Part shown: positions 46,820-58,479 of the stretch, one piece after another
Layout: the number at the start of each line of letters is the position of its first letter
How positions within the stretch are numbered: position 1 is the stretch's first letter
Origin: Fusarium oxysporum f. sp. lycopersici 4287
Taxonomy: Eukaryota; Ascomycota; Sordariomycetes; Hypocreales; Nectriaceae
Reading direction: 5' to 3'
Length of the DNA stretch: 64,000 bases
Assembly (NCBI RefSeq): GCF_000149955.1
Contig: NC_030998.1
Location: forward strand, 632,699 to 696,698
Notes under the pieces: model-generated
The model's database searches: none
Seen by the model: the letters and a program-made list of their open reading frames with translations, nothing else
What the model was told of the DNA's origin: nothing
Position numbers and translations under genes: made by a program

Positions 46820-49477
46820 ATGGGTGATAACATCGGCACATACGACACTCCAAACAAGCGACAAAGAGTGGGTTACAATGGGGCTGGAGTCAATCTACGC
46901 ATGTGTCCACATTGCGGGCGCACCTTCAAACGAACGGAGCATCTCGAGAGGCACGTCAGAACACGTGAGTCTTGTGATCTGATTGAAGATAGGGTAGCTG
47001 ATTTGATGTAGATACCAAAGAGAAGCCGTTTTTGTGCCATTGCGGGGCGTCATTTGCAAGACGCGACCTGCTCACGCGTCATCAAAGGCTAGCCGAGCAT
47101 GAGGGCGACGTCCCATCGCCTGAACCTGCCCAAGGTAATGTGACTGTCGTACAACAAGGGAATGATAGCATCGGTGATCCAGACTTGGCTGCGGCTGTGT
47201 CACTCTCCGGCCTAAGTGTTGACCCATGGTTCTGTGCAAGAACACAGCAGCCGATGCAGCTTCCTGTTGCTGTTCCTCAGACAGTGAATGAACAAGTGCA
47301 ACATCAACCGAGTGCAGACGATGGTCAATTCGTTCCCAACTTTCTGTCACCACAGATGCTTGACAGCGGTCAGTACTCTCAGTCCCATCTATTTCTCGAT
47401 CAACACAGCTGACTTAGAAAAGGCGTCGACTTTGACACCCACTTTCGCGAGTTCACCAGTTTCCTCGACGGCGTTGGACTCTCGGCTGAGTGGAGCCCTT
47501 TCTTCGGCGACCCTGACAGGCATGAGGAACCCATCGATCCCGGGCTTACGCAAGACGATAACGAAGAGACCTCTCCCCGGCAAGGAGCCCCAACCCGAGC
47601 TGGGACGCCTTTCAGCTCATGGCTTCCTTCTGCACCTACGGGTAATCGGATATCCAACTATGTCTCTGACACCGACAGTAAGTCTTGGCTTCAGACCTTG
47701 ATCGACGTGATCACTCACACGGACAGATCCAAGGGCTATTGACCCTGAAACACGACCGTTCAAAGTCACCGAAGAGCAAAGATTGAAACTCAAAACATCT
47801 ATCCTTGACCACTCGCATCTCCTGGACCCAGCCTTTTGTGTCCCATCGAGACACGCTCTCACGCGTTATGTGACCTCTTTCTTCGGCGGCTTTCATACCC
47901 ATATGCCGTTCATTCACATACCGACATGGCAGATCAACGATCACTCACCTGAGTTGATCTTCGGCATCGCCGCCATCGGAGCGCAGTACTGTTTCGAGTC
48001 GAGAGCCTCAGAGAGATTGTTCTTCGCTGGAAAGGCTCTACTGATGGAGAGACTGAGAAGGGACGCACACTCATTTGGTGTGTCCTCAGTTCCTATACCG
48101 CATGCCGTGCCACATAATGGTCGTCGGAGCGATGCTGGCAACGATGCAGCGGTCGAAACTATCAGAGCTTTGATCACGCTCATGGGCTTCGCAACATGGG
48201 AACCCAAAGCATCAATGGTCCAGGAGTCCTTCGCATTGCAGGGCATTCTCACTCAGGTCCTTCGAAACTCTGGCCTTGAGGACGTCGATGAGCCCGCATC
48301 GCCAACACCATCAGATCAACCAAGCGACGGCAACTCACTCTGGCACGAATGGAAGACGTGGATTAAGCAAGAGTCGAACAGGCGCTCAAAGCTCATCGGC
48401 TTTTCCTTCCTTCATACCCACAGTATCGCTTACAACGTCTATCCAACACTCCGTAGTAACGAGATTGGTCTGCGACTACCATGCTCTACAAAGGAGTGGA
48501 AAGCGCCAACTCCAGCCTTGTGGCGTACTGCAACAAAAGAGATCCAAGAGCCACAGTTGTTCTTCCGAGAAGCGTTGTCATTGCTGCTTAAGAACAAGAA
48601 TGACACAGCGCCACTATTGCCAATTCCTACGCCACTAGGCAATTATGTCCTGCTCCATGGCCTACTTCAGAGAATACACATCGTACGAGATCTGAGCCTT
48701 CCGGTGACCAGCAGCTCGGCTGTCCTTCCGAGCGAAGAGGTTGAGAAACTCGAACGAGGTTTGCGCTCGTGGACTTCGTGCTGGCAACAAGCCCCAGAGT
48801 CAACCCTCGACCCGAACAACGAGAACGGACCGATCCCTTTTACTTCCAGCTCCCTTCTGTCATTAGCATATGTGCGCATATATCTGCACTTGGGTCCATA
48901 CAGACAACTCGAGACACGGGATCCGCAGCGTATCGCCAATGCCATCGCAGGCAGCCCCGATATCGAGAGGAGTGACGGCGTGATTGCCGCACTCCTCTAC
49001 TCGGCTCACATGATTGGAATCCCGGTCCGCTTAGGCGTTGACCGTGTTGCAAGAAGTCAAGCCTTCTTCTGGAGTGTGAGGCACTCGCTCTCTGGTCTGG
49101 ACTGCGCTGTACTATTGAGCAAATGGCTGTCAAAACTTGGGGAAACACTTGCCGAGCGCCCGCTGAGTGGTAAGTCTGCTTTTGATTGAAAGCCCCAATA
49201 CTTGGTCCTAACAGATATCTCAGATAGCGAAGACAGGATCTTGCACTGGGTCAGATGCATCGTCGAGGAGGCATACACGGTCGTCGACTTTGATCAAGGC
49301 GCTGACACGGATAACCCAACTCTTCTGGACTTCCGAGATCCAAGCAACCTATGCCTGGCAGTTTTGAAGATATGGGCACATTTCTTCAAGAGTAACACCC
49401 AATGGCCTTTCATCAACATCATAGGTGTTGGGTTGGAAAAGTATCGGGAAATACTTATTCACAAGAACATCGGCTGA
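46820..49477 (+). CDS. C2H2 zinc-finger / fungal-trans domain transcription factor
   Basis: The ATG at 46820 begins MGDNIGTYDTPNKRQRVGYN. The first finger is CPHCGRTFKRTEHLERHVR with its last His formed across an intron (donor GTGAGT). The second is CHCGASFARRDLLTRHQ followed by a closing His (a CxC variant common in this class). A long Gln/Pro/Ser-rich linker follows through further exons, then a fungal-specific transcription-factor domain with FFGGFHTHMPFIHIPTW. The last exon, after an intron near 49170-49214, ends at 49477. Nuclear, about 800 residues. Proteins with two N-terminal C2H2 fingers plus this domain regulate catabolic and secondary-metabolic clusters. Its place between the amidase and the deacetylase suggests local control (inference). 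An earlier in-frame ATG at 46745 is less likely. Confidence 0.93.
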
Positions 49478-49536
49478 TGTCTTCACCTGACAACATAGGC
49501 TCTTGAAACGCTTTATTCATGGCTACCAATAATACC

Positions 49537-50675
49537 CTACTTCTGTTCCTGAGCCTTGGGCATAACAGCTCCCTTTGGGGGCTTATTCTTCTTCTTGAAC
49601 TCATCACACATCTGCTCCATCGTTACCCACTCAACACCTTCATGCTTGTTGATGTACTCAATCAACCTGTCTACTGTCAGCTTAAACTTCACCTGGAAGA
49701 CTTTGTCGTTTACCTCTCGTGCATCAGCAGAGCATGTGGCCGACCGGAAACATCCGGATGAACTGTAAGAGGAAACACGCAGATCTCATCGGGATCATCG
49801 GCGTATTCGCGGTAGAAGTAGTCAAAGTGATCTCGCCACAGATCTTCAACATCTCGAGAGTTGACCCAGCCGTGGCTGTTGGGGGCGTCTTTGATGAACA
49901 TCATGGGAGGAAGGCTATCAAAGTGTCAGGGTCAGTCACAGCCGCATTCTAAAATACGAGATAAACATACTGTGATAAACGTTAGCTGTTAAATCTCGTA
50001 TTAATTACTGGAAAGACTCACCTCATCCAAATACCAGTTTGCTGGAATCTCAACAAGTCCTGTATCCTGCCCCTTTACCAATGGCTTCATCCAAGTCTCA
50101 GCCTTTTGCTTATAGTCGATCTTGGTCCAGCTATCATTAGTGCGTAGCCAGTACATATGGCAATCGTCATGAGACATTGAGTGATCATACTCGATGCCAT
50201 AGCTCAGCATCAGATCGACGCCCTCTTTACTAGTCTCCCACCAAGGGGCGACGCTTCCGCGAGGAGGCTTGCCGCAGAACTCTGTAAGCATCTTGTGAGT
50301 CTTTTCCAAGACATCACGTTGTTGCTCTAGTGTCATGTCGGAAGGATTCTCATGAGAGTAACCTATCGGATCGCCGTTAGTTGCAGGGGTTAATGCTAGA
50401 TAGTCACATCACGAACCATGGAGCCCTATTTCATGCCCGGCATCACGGACCATTGCGCATTCTTCGGGGAAAGTCTCGAGACTGTGCCCGGGGATGAACC
50501 ATGTCGCCTTGATGTTGTACTTGTCGAACAGCTTCAACATTCGGCGAGTTCCATGTGTTCCTGCGAACAAGCCACGGGAGATATCGCTGGGTGAGTCTTC
50601 ACCTCCATAGGAGCCGAGCCATCCAGCGACGGCGTCAACATCAACACCGTACGAGCATAGAATACGCTTAGGCAT
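49537..50675 (-). CDS. NodB-fold deacetylase (HpPgdA / cyclic-imidase type)
   Basis: Four exons, about 300 residues, from ATG at 50675 ([20 protein letters not shown]) to the stop at 49537. Motifs are those of the HpPgdA-like branch of carbohydrate-esterase-4/NodB: the YGVDVDA aspartates, EIGLHG then YSHENP with two metal-binding histidines (split by an intron with donor GTTCGT), [29 protein letters not shown] and VHPDVSGRP. There is no signal peptide, so it acts inside the cell, which speaks against cell-wall chitin as substrate. Bacterial cyclic imide hydrolases belong to this NodB-like fold, so a cyclic imide or similar small molecule is a reasonable alternative (inference). It is divergent from the amino-acid permease. 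Confidence 0.93.
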
Positions 50676-51233
50676 GGTGGTGTTTGTTCTGGTGACAATG
50701 GAAAGGAGTGGGGATTAGTTCAGGACTGGAACACGGTATGCAGTGCAATAGTGATGTGAAAAACCTCTAGGAAGTCAAGGGTTCAGATAGCTGTGGCTAG
50801 AAATACGTCAAGATTCTAGAATCTGGACCCTCAAGAATCACGCATGCGGCAGTCTCCCCCGCGTCTCCAACCCAAAGATTCGCAAATACCGATAACTAAT
50901 AGAGGGGTAATGACGCTTATCAGCCACTACTCTATCATGGGGTATCATTCACCCCAGAACTAATCTCACGCTAGTCTCCAACTCCAACGCTATGCTCCAA
51001 CTCTCTTATCACTCTACGAGTCAGGATCTTCCCCAGAGTTTTACGGGGGTTGTTTTTACCCCAGACCTTATCATTGGACTTTGATGAAGCATCCACAAGG
51101 AGATATTGCTGGGTTCTTGATAAAGTTGAGCTTGGCGAGGACTGCCGGTGTTGATCGACAAGTGATAATAGACAGGTCGATCCCACCGTTTTTGAGTCCT
51201 GCATCATCAATCTTATTTCTTCATCAATCTCTT
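50676..51233. promoter_or_regulatory. divergent deacetylase/permease promoter with GATA-factor sites
   Basis: Head-to-head intergenic region of 558 bp. HGATAR sites on either strand at about 50890, 50917, 50932, 51004 and 51068, against fewer than two expected by base frequency. Repeated CTCCAAC words near 50976-51001 are also noted. Confidence 0.5.
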
Positions 51234-52802
51234 ATGAACATTACTTCGACCAATATGAGTTCTTCTGAAGGAGAGAAAGGCGAGAAGCAGTCTGGTGGTA
51301 TGCTCAGCAATGGAAGCATTGAGCTTGGAAGACAGGAGGGAGTTGATGATGGAGAGGTCTTTCAGAAAATTCCTGGAAAGGTTGACTTCCGCACTGTCGG
51401 GTGGATTCAGGCCTCTGTCATCTTTCTGAAGGGTAAGTGGTTGTAACATGTCTTTGAATCTCAAGCTAACTCTTCAAGTCATTTTCGCAACTGGCGTCCT
51501 CACAATCCCGAGTGCCATGTTCGTCCTTGGTGCTCTCCCTGGCGCCATTAATGTCCTTGGGTGGCAAGGTCTCAACACCTACTGTGCCATTGTCCAAGGA
51601 AACTTCCGAAACAGACATGCTGGCTGCCACAGTATCGCCGATATGGCGAATGTAGTTGGCGGCACTTGGCTAAAGGGTAAGAAAGCCTGACTGTATTATA
51701 TGCACAAAGACTAATAGTCACCGTTTCAGAGGTCGTTGGAGTTTTGTTCCTCGTCACATATGCGATTGTGGGCGCGTCAGGAATCTTCGGTACCTCTGTT
51801 GCGCTTAACGTTCTTAGCAACCATGCTATCTGTACCAATTGGTTCATGTTAGTGGCGACCATTGCTGTTCTTATTCTTGCTAGTGTCCGCAAGTTTGAGA
51901 ACATTGCTTGGCTCACCTGGGCTGGTTTTTTGACAGTTTACGTCGCTGTTTTCATCGTCGTGTAAGTTTCTCACATCCCTTATTCTTTTTTTTCCCCTCT
52001 GACATTTCTTAGCGTCGGCGTTACAACCCTCGATCGACCTGCTGCTGCTCCTCAAACCGGAGACTACGACTTCGGCTACCATGTTATCGGCCATCCCACT
52101 TTTGTTGCGGCCATCACGTCAGTCTCTACAATCTTCTGCAGTGGTGCTGGAACTTCCGCCTTCCTGCCAGTCATCTCTGAGATGCGCCGACCTCGAGACT
52201 ACAACAAGGCCGTCTACCTCTGCATGGGTATCGTCACTGCTTCATACCTCACTTTCTCGCTTGTCGTCTACAAGTATTGCGGTCAATGGGTTGCTTCGCC
52301 ATCTCTAGGAAGTGCAGGCCCAACCATCAAGAAGGTCGCTTATGGTATTGGCCTCACTGGTCTCCTTGTCAGTGCCTGTCTGTATGTCCACGTCGCAGCT
52401 AAGTACCTCTTCGTTCGACTCCTTCGACACTCAGAGCACTTCCAGAAGAACACCGTGGTCCACTGGGCAGTTTGGCTGGGATGCACTACTGCCATGTCGG
52501 CTGTTTCGTTCCTCCTCGCTTCTGGAATCCCCATCTTCAACTACCTCCTGGCTCTCGCAGGAAGTCTAACCTTTTCACCTCTCGCACTCGGTCTGCCTGG
52601 ATATCTTTGGGTGTACGATCACCAGCACTATCGAAAGGGAAAGATGTGGCAGGTTATTGTTTACTATCTGAACTGGTTGATGATTGCGCTTTCTGTGTTC
52701 TTGACTATTGGTGGAACTTATGGTGTTATTCAAAACATCATCGATGCTTATTCACAGGGACTTATTGGAGGAGCCTTCAGTTGTGAGAACAATGATAGGT
52801 AG
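51234..52802 (+). CDS. amino acid/auxin permease (AAAP) family transporter
   Basis: The ATG at 51234 (MNITSTNMSSSEGEKGE) begins a hydrophilic tail; the ATG at 51255 would serve equally well. The body splits into five exons. Exon 1 ends VGWIQASVIFLK, and the next carries VIFATGVLTIPSAMFVLGAL, the family signature of TM1. Further segments include GGHS-like HAGCHSIADMANVVGGTWLK, EVVGVLFLVTYAIVGASGIF, FVAAITSVSTIFCSGAGTSA and EMRRPRDYNKAVY. The last exon ends SCENNDR. About 450 residues and 11 membrane segments fit the fungal AAAP (Mtr-like neutral amino acid) carriers. It shares a promoter with the deacetylase and probably imports the nitrogen substrate of this block (inference). Confidence 0.93.
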
Positions 52803-53347
52803 ATTCTTATGACTCAAGCCTAGTATACAGTTTTAAATTCAAGCTTATTTAGTCCATTGCCCCCTTTTCCATGGCAGAAGTATTTCAATATTGCTGTAAT
52901 AGAGCAAACGGTGATTACAGATGCCTTTCAGGCAATCCGCCTATCGCACCAAGCGTGGCAATACACAAGATAACAGGAGGGCAGGGGAGAAGCCGCTGGA
53001 GATGGTCTGATCTAATGTTCGTTAGGCCCCAGATGCATTCGGTAGTCTTGGTGTAGAGGCGGCAGGTTCTTTATATTAGTCAGTAAAGTATTACTCTCGG
53101 TAGGGGCCTGACTTCTGAGCTAACTATTGGAGCCTATCTTCCGTCTAATATGGAACTTTCAGGCTTCGCGGTCTCTCAAAGACATGCCAAATGATATCAT
53201 ACTCTGTTCGTTTATCCAATATGTAACAGCCATCGTGTGTGAAGCATCCAGTGTGATAGCACGTGCATTTATGCTGTTGAATCCCAAAACCTCTTATTTC
53301 ATAAATCATGTATCTAGTTCCTCCAACGCCAAACTCTATTGTGAAGA
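52803..53347. other. intergenic between convergent genes
   Basis: About 545 bp holding the 3-prime ends of the permease and the second rhodopsin-domain gene. No gene recognised. Confidence 0.5.
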
Positions 53348-54671
53348 TCATAATCCCAAATTCCGACTCGTTGCGCTTTGTTCGCTCGCGCTGCAAGCGT
53401 CTGGATTCGCCAGTTCGTGGGAAACGCGTATATGAGTTACCAACTCGATCTCGTCATCTCTAACGCCCCATTTCGCATACGACGATGGCGGGGCTTGTCC
53501 TTTATGTGTGCCTGTCTTGGATGTTTGTCCTACTCCGATCCGTGTGTGGTTGCCGTAGCCGCTGAGCTGGTGTGAAGACGAGCGATTTGTAGACTTTTTC
53601 GACCGTACGATGAATGTTCGAAGGCCCGGGAGACAAACGACTATAACGGCGGTACTCATTTCGGCGAGAGATAAGGTATCTATGCACTAGGTCAGCTTGT
53701 GCATGTGAAAGAGGGCTTTGGTGTCAGAACGTACTGCCGGCTTCGTCTTCGAGCTCAAAATCGGTCACATTGTACGCGATGAATCGGGAAAGGCTGACTA
53801 TCAATGTGATGGTTCCCAAGGAAAAGACGCCAATGAGACCAATCTTTTGTTCTTTTCGCAATCTCAAGTGCTTCAGCAGGAAGAATGGATAGATAAATAC
53901 TGAGCCCATCTTAGAAACGTAAAAGTAAACGAGGCATTCGAAACATACTTAGCAAATCCGTCGAAAAGTTGAGAGCCCACTGAATACAGAAGGAAGGATA
54001 TGAGTTCCACGCTGACTTTAGCTGATTCTCGATAGACCTGATGATGCCAGTCAGTTCATGAGCTTTGGCAAGACTACAATTGGACTAACCAATTATCGGA
54101 GAAGGGCAGGCATATGAGAGTGTTCGTAAGAACCGATGCAAGCAGAGCGCAACCGAGATAAATCGAGATTCCGAGTAATGCTCTTCTCAAGGTTTCCAGA
54201 ACCCTGGGAATTAAAGTCCAGTAGAAGAGAACAATGGATATCTTGGGAAAGTAAATCCCAGTATCAAAGAAGTACTCAGCTACCAGTACAGTCTATAAGA
54301 AAGTTTATCAGCATCATGATTTCCCATTCACAGCCGCTGTGTCGTCATACTTTTAAGTACTCAACCGAGTTAACTACGAGTTCTGCTCCGACCGCGGGGT
54401 TATCGATGAGGATTTGGAGCGCGAGTGTTGAGCAGATGAACCATCCTAAGCTGAAGACCCATCCTAGCCATGCAAAGATATCGGACAGGTTGAGTAAGTT
54501 CTGCTTAAGGAGGTAATGCGCCCAGGTTCGTAGAACAAGGACAGCTAATGCCAAAACAAGCAGTACTGCTTGTATAGCCTACGCAAGTTCAATTAGTACC
54601 AAGGAATGTGAACCCAAGTAATCTGAGTAGTATGTGTTCGACAAACTTACAATAGAAGTATTGATATTCAT
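53348..54671 (-). CDS. fungal rhodopsin-domain integral membrane protein
   Basis: Six exons give about 340 residues. Exon 1 (ATG at 54671, MNINTSI) is tiny; after a GTAAGT intron TM1 follows (AIQAVLLVLALAVLVLRTWA). Later exons carry the LSDIFAWLGWVFSLGW segment, the FPKISIVLFYWTLIPRVLE helix, a loop, SIENQLKSAWNSYPSFCIQW, MGSVFIYPFFLLKHLRLRKE and RFIAYNVTDFELEDEAG. The last exon carries TLSLAEMSTAVIVVCLPGLR and a hydrophilic tail. This is the same family as the gene at 2982-4248 but clearly distinct in sequence. The acceptor GCATAG for the last exon keeps the frame into the ExSTA...CLPxLR helix. Signal or ligand unknown. Confidence 0.82.
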
Positions 54672-56054
54672 TGATGCTTGGCTGGCGGCCACAGCCTCGG
54701 TTCTACCGCCGAACAGAGATGCGACAGGAAGGGGACATGGGTAAATGAAGAAGGAAAATTCCGCTGGCGGACGGCAGCACATTTAGCTTTTAACGTTTCA
54801 CTGAAACCAACCACTAGACTTTAGAGTTTAAAGCTTGGCTTAGCTAGAACTCGGCACTATTCTCGATGGGGTTGTACATGTCTGAGCGCTTTGATGGCGT
54901 GGCACATGCTTGCTCGGAGTGATCCGATAACAGCATTCGACAAGTCCCTCCTCTGAAATAGACCTCGGCTGCATACCTGCCAAAGTATTGTACCGCAACA
55001 GAAGATAAATATGGTAATTGGTACCTATAGCTTTGACAAGAGCCTTGAAAGGAGTCTGTCCGTAAAGATGTACAACATATCGATAGCCATTGCATACCAA
55101 AACGTCAAGTCCGAGTGGGACCATAGATTTCGGCCCGCCTGCTGATCCTGACGGATCGACTTGGCGCCAATGCCAGGAAGATGAACATGGATTCTTGAAA
55201 CAGCATGTACAATTTGTGGTGAGAAGAACTGCAAGTGTGGCGCGCTTGAACTGCTGTGCATAACTGGCTGGAACAACAGTACGACACGGCATTGATCAGC
55301 GCATTACATGCCTACTGTACCTCCTCTGCAAATCCGGACGTGGCTTGGATTGTGTGTGGACGTACAGGTGAAGGAGGCAATCAATTCAAGGACGCCGTAA
55401 TCTCAATGTGGTTAGGTTGCGCTTGATAAGCTCCGTGTCCCCCTATCTCGCAAGCCATCATCTCTTTTCAGCTAGAAGCACCAACCAACCACCTTCTGAG
55501 ATAGGCAACAGGTTCCAGTGGTTGACGGACGCACATGCAACCATAAACTTGCGCTACCAAAATTTTTATAGCGCCAGGGGCAAAAGCTCCTGAGACATGA
55601 CTCGGGGCAATAAATGTCTTAGGTCAACATCAGGAGGGCCAATTCCGCGGCTTTGCCAATTGAAAGTGTCTATCAGAAGGGCAATTTGCGGCTGAGACAT
55701 GTGGCTGAAAGTTTCTATCGCTCGCTCGTGACAACTTCGTTGAATTTGGAGGACGGTGACGATGAATCCATTATACGCGGTCGTCACAAGAGAACAAGTG
55801 ATAGTTATACCTCCACTCTTTCAAACTTGTATAGACCAAACTTTCTGCTTCCAGCCCCTCCAAAGCTGTCAACTATGCACTCTTGCTTTCCAAGTCCGTC
55901 ACTATGAAGCAATCACCAAGATATGCGCTACGCATGATGACCCCGTCAATGATATCGTCACAGTCGACAATCCGTAGTGGCATTTTTCCGTGAGATCGTA
56001 ACAATTGGGTTGTATTTCGACAAATCTAAGTATCTCGCTTTACACTTGTTGTGT
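54672..56054. other. intergenic, contains a possible P450 relic
   Basis: About 1.4 kb between the start of the second rhodopsin-domain gene and the GST stop. Apart from the possible P450 fragment, only short overlapping frames are present. Confidence 0.5.
54840..55292 (-). pseudogene. possible cytochrome P450 fragment
   Basis: On the minus strand one frame reads FFSPQIVHAVSRI and, about 30 residues on, LTFWYAMAIDMLYIF. This resembles the C/D-helix stretch of fungal trichodiene-oxygenase-like P450s (FS...V......H, then a helix with AxxxD). No I-helix, ExxR or haem motif is present nearby and the frame is broken. It is called a relic at best. Confidence 0.35.
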
Positions 56055-56811
56055 TTAAACCTCCTCCCCAGCCTTGATCTTCTCATACGCTCGTTTCACC
56101 TCAGGCAACGCCTGGACACGATCCAACCACGCCTTCACCTTTGGATAATCATTCAAACTCAAACCAGCATACTCATACTGTCTCATCCAAGGCTCAAAGT
56201 GAAAGTCAACGACATTCGGCCTATCCCCGGCCAAGATCCAGTCTCCACCGTGTTTCTTCAGCTGCTCCTCCAAAACTCCAAAGCATCGATAGGCCTGGGC
56301 TTGATATCTCTCATATGCATTCTCATTCTTGACGTTGTTATAATGACGAAACCAATTACACTGACCTACTGGGTGTTAGTTTCGACGTGTTGCCTAGATA
56401 TACCTCGTAGAGAGATAGTAGTGAGGGTTCTTGGAAAGTTAGCTTACCTAGGAATGGCCCGAGAGTGCTAACAAGGAAGCTGGTCCACGCGTCGACATCA
56501 GCCCGTCCTTGCTCACCAGCTTCCTGTCGTACACCAAACTTGTTCTCGGTATCATAGACGCGGAGGATGTAGTTCATGCATGCAAGAGATTCCCAGCTGG
56601 TTACATTCGTATTGGGATCTTCCAAAGCTGGAACGCGGCCATTGGGGTTGATCTTGAGGAAGCGTTCACCCTTGACACCATTGGGTGCATCTCCAAACTG
56701 CCAGAGCTTGACGGCGTATGGGATGTTGAGAGCCTCAAGGAGAATGGCCACCTTGAAAGGGTTGGGGCCGGTGGTATGGGCGTGTAGGATGAGGGGCTTG
56801 ATAGAAGACAT
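56055..56811 (-). CDS. glutathione S-transferase, Ure2-like
   Basis: Two exons of about 230 residues. The thioredoxin-fold N domain starts MSSIKPLILHAHTTGPNPFK and includes the cis-Pro segment INPNGRVPALEDP with the glutathione-contacting residues after it. The helical C domain follows a short intron near 56366-56450, with QCNWFRHYNNVKNENAYERY and GDWILAGDRPNVVDFHFEPW, the N-capping and D-containing motif of GST C domains. The GPNPFKVAILLEALNIPY N terminus matches Ure2/YfcG-type GSTs, which often have peroxidase or disulfide reductase activity. Cytosolic stress or detoxification enzyme. A TATA box lies 44 bp upstream. Confidence 0.93.
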
Positions 56812-56854
56812 GTTGAATATTGGATGTTTTGAGATTTGAGACTCTGTAACTTTC

Positions 56855-56861
56855 TTATATA
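56855..56861 (-). promoter_or_regulatory. TATA box of the GST gene
   Basis: TATATAA on the minus strand, 44 bp upstream of the ATG at 56811. Confidence 0.55.
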
Positions 56862-57294
56862 GAGCGGTTCGTTGATATGGCTGCTGATTGCCAGGGTGCT
56901 GGGTACAAACTTATATACTTGTTGAAGAGAACATGAAGTCTAGAAGCTACTGCTGGTGGAGATGATTTGAAATCACGTCTCAAACTACGTTATGAGGTTT
57001 CACTGGTGCTATCCTGACCCATCTCGTCAATGCCGACGAAGAATTGGTAACGATGATTGGTGTACTGCAACATCATGACATAGGTAGTGGAGATGAATGG
57101 GGTCGCTACGACCAAAATAGAGTTGGAGGCCAATACATAAGGTATCTACTTTCGGTCTGCAAACCATTACTTCATGAAATGCCCAGTAACTCAAAGACAT
57201 TGTCAAAGCTAACATGAATTGCCCCAAAAAGCTGGTCGGACCAGAGCGACAAAGGACAAAAAGATGGTACATGTGGAATCTAACCACTGAAGTT

Positions 57295-57383
57295 GGACGA
57301 ACAGGGAATCGAACCCTGGACCACTCCCAGATTATTCTGATGAATCATGCTAAGGGAGTATTATACCACTAAACCATTCGCCC
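57295..57383 (-). tRNA. tRNA-Ala(AGC) with intron
   Basis: An 89-nt minus-strand gene. The acceptor GGGCGAA pairs with TTCGTCC and includes the G3-U70 wobble pair that identifies alanine tRNAs. The D-arm is TGGTTTAGTGGTATAAT. The anticodon stem CTCCC/GGGAG has loop TTAGCA then an intron of about 18 nt after position 37, with anticodon AGC. The T-arm is CAGGG-TTCGATT-CCCTG. Confidence 0.93.
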
Positions 57384-57485
57384 GAACGATTTCTGATTGG
57401 TTGAGGGATTGCTTCACTGTTGCAGAATATGATTGAACCTCAAACAGTTCATTGAAAGAGAATTCTATTACAGCGACAGCTACAA

Positions 57486-58479
57486 CTAATTAATGACATA
57501 TCCACCATCAACCATCATCGCAGATCCCTGCACAAAGCTAGCCTTACTACTGGCAAGAAACAATATGCAATCAGCCACTTCCTGCGGGCTACCCATTCGT
57601 CCCATCGGAGCGATGTTGATTGCGGGACTCAAGACATCAGCTTGAGGTCGGGTCATCGCTGTGTCAATGAGACCAGGACAAACGGCGTTGACACGAATCA
57701 GATCTTTGGAGTACTACACAAGTCAGTAACTTTACCAAATATTATGACGGCGAGGAACATACATCAATAGCATCGCATCTTGTCATGCTAATTACGGCTG
57801 CTTTACTACCGCAGTAGGCCGCTGTCATTGACGAGTATTAGCACAAAACTCCGACATGAGCTAATATATTCTCACTTACGTGCTGCTGGCCGACCAACCA
57901 CTCCCAATTGTGAGGCGATATTGACAATGCTTCCTCGAACACCAGGTCTTCCATCATGCGTAGGGAGAGGGTCTTGCTTGAGCATACATTTAATAGCAGC
58001 GCGAGAGGATAGCCAACATCCGCGGTAGTTGACATTATTGATCATATCGAATTCCTCAACGGAAGACTCATGAGACCTCTTGTTGTTGCTCAACACGCCT
58101 ATAATACGATCAGTCGTTAACAAGCCACTCTTCAGTATCAACACAACTCTTACCAGCACCATTGACAACATAGTCTACTCTGCCGAATGCTTTGATAGTT
58201 TCACTATATAGGTTCTCAATGTCTTCCTCTTTGGAGATATCTGTTGGTACAGCGAGGACCTGGACATCCCGGAAGGTCTCTTTAATGGCCAATTCTGTGT
58301 CGTCGAGTTTTTTTGCATCACGGTCAACTATAACAATTTTCTTACATCCTTCTCGTGCAAAGGATAAAGCTGTCTCGCGTCCGATACCTTACAACGAGTT
58401 AGCTGAATACGACAAAGGTTACAGGGCCCTTACCCGAGGCAGCCCCAGTCACGAGTGCAACGCCGTTGAAGATCGACAT
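57486..58479 (-). CDS. short-chain dehydrogenase/reductase
   Basis: Several short introns. The ATG at 58479 begins MSIFNGVALVTGAASG, the TGxxxGIG cofactor loop completed after intron 1. VPTDISKEEDIENL and YVVNGAG (NNAG position) follow. Catalytic Ser is in NIASQLG and the Tyr-Lys pair in AAYCGSKAAV. NAVCPGLIDTAM and the C-terminal MVDGGYVIN are standard classical-SDR features. About 265 residues, NAD(P)-dependent, cytosolic, resembling 3-oxoacyl-ACP reductase/2,5-dichloro-diene-diol-type SDRs. Substrate unassigned. Confidence 0.92.

Larger units (their letters stand above)
56812..57485. other. intergenic, contains a tRNA
   Basis: Holds the GST promoter, the tRNA-Ala gene and the 3-prime end of the SDR gene. 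Otherwise nothing recognised. Confidence 0.5.
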
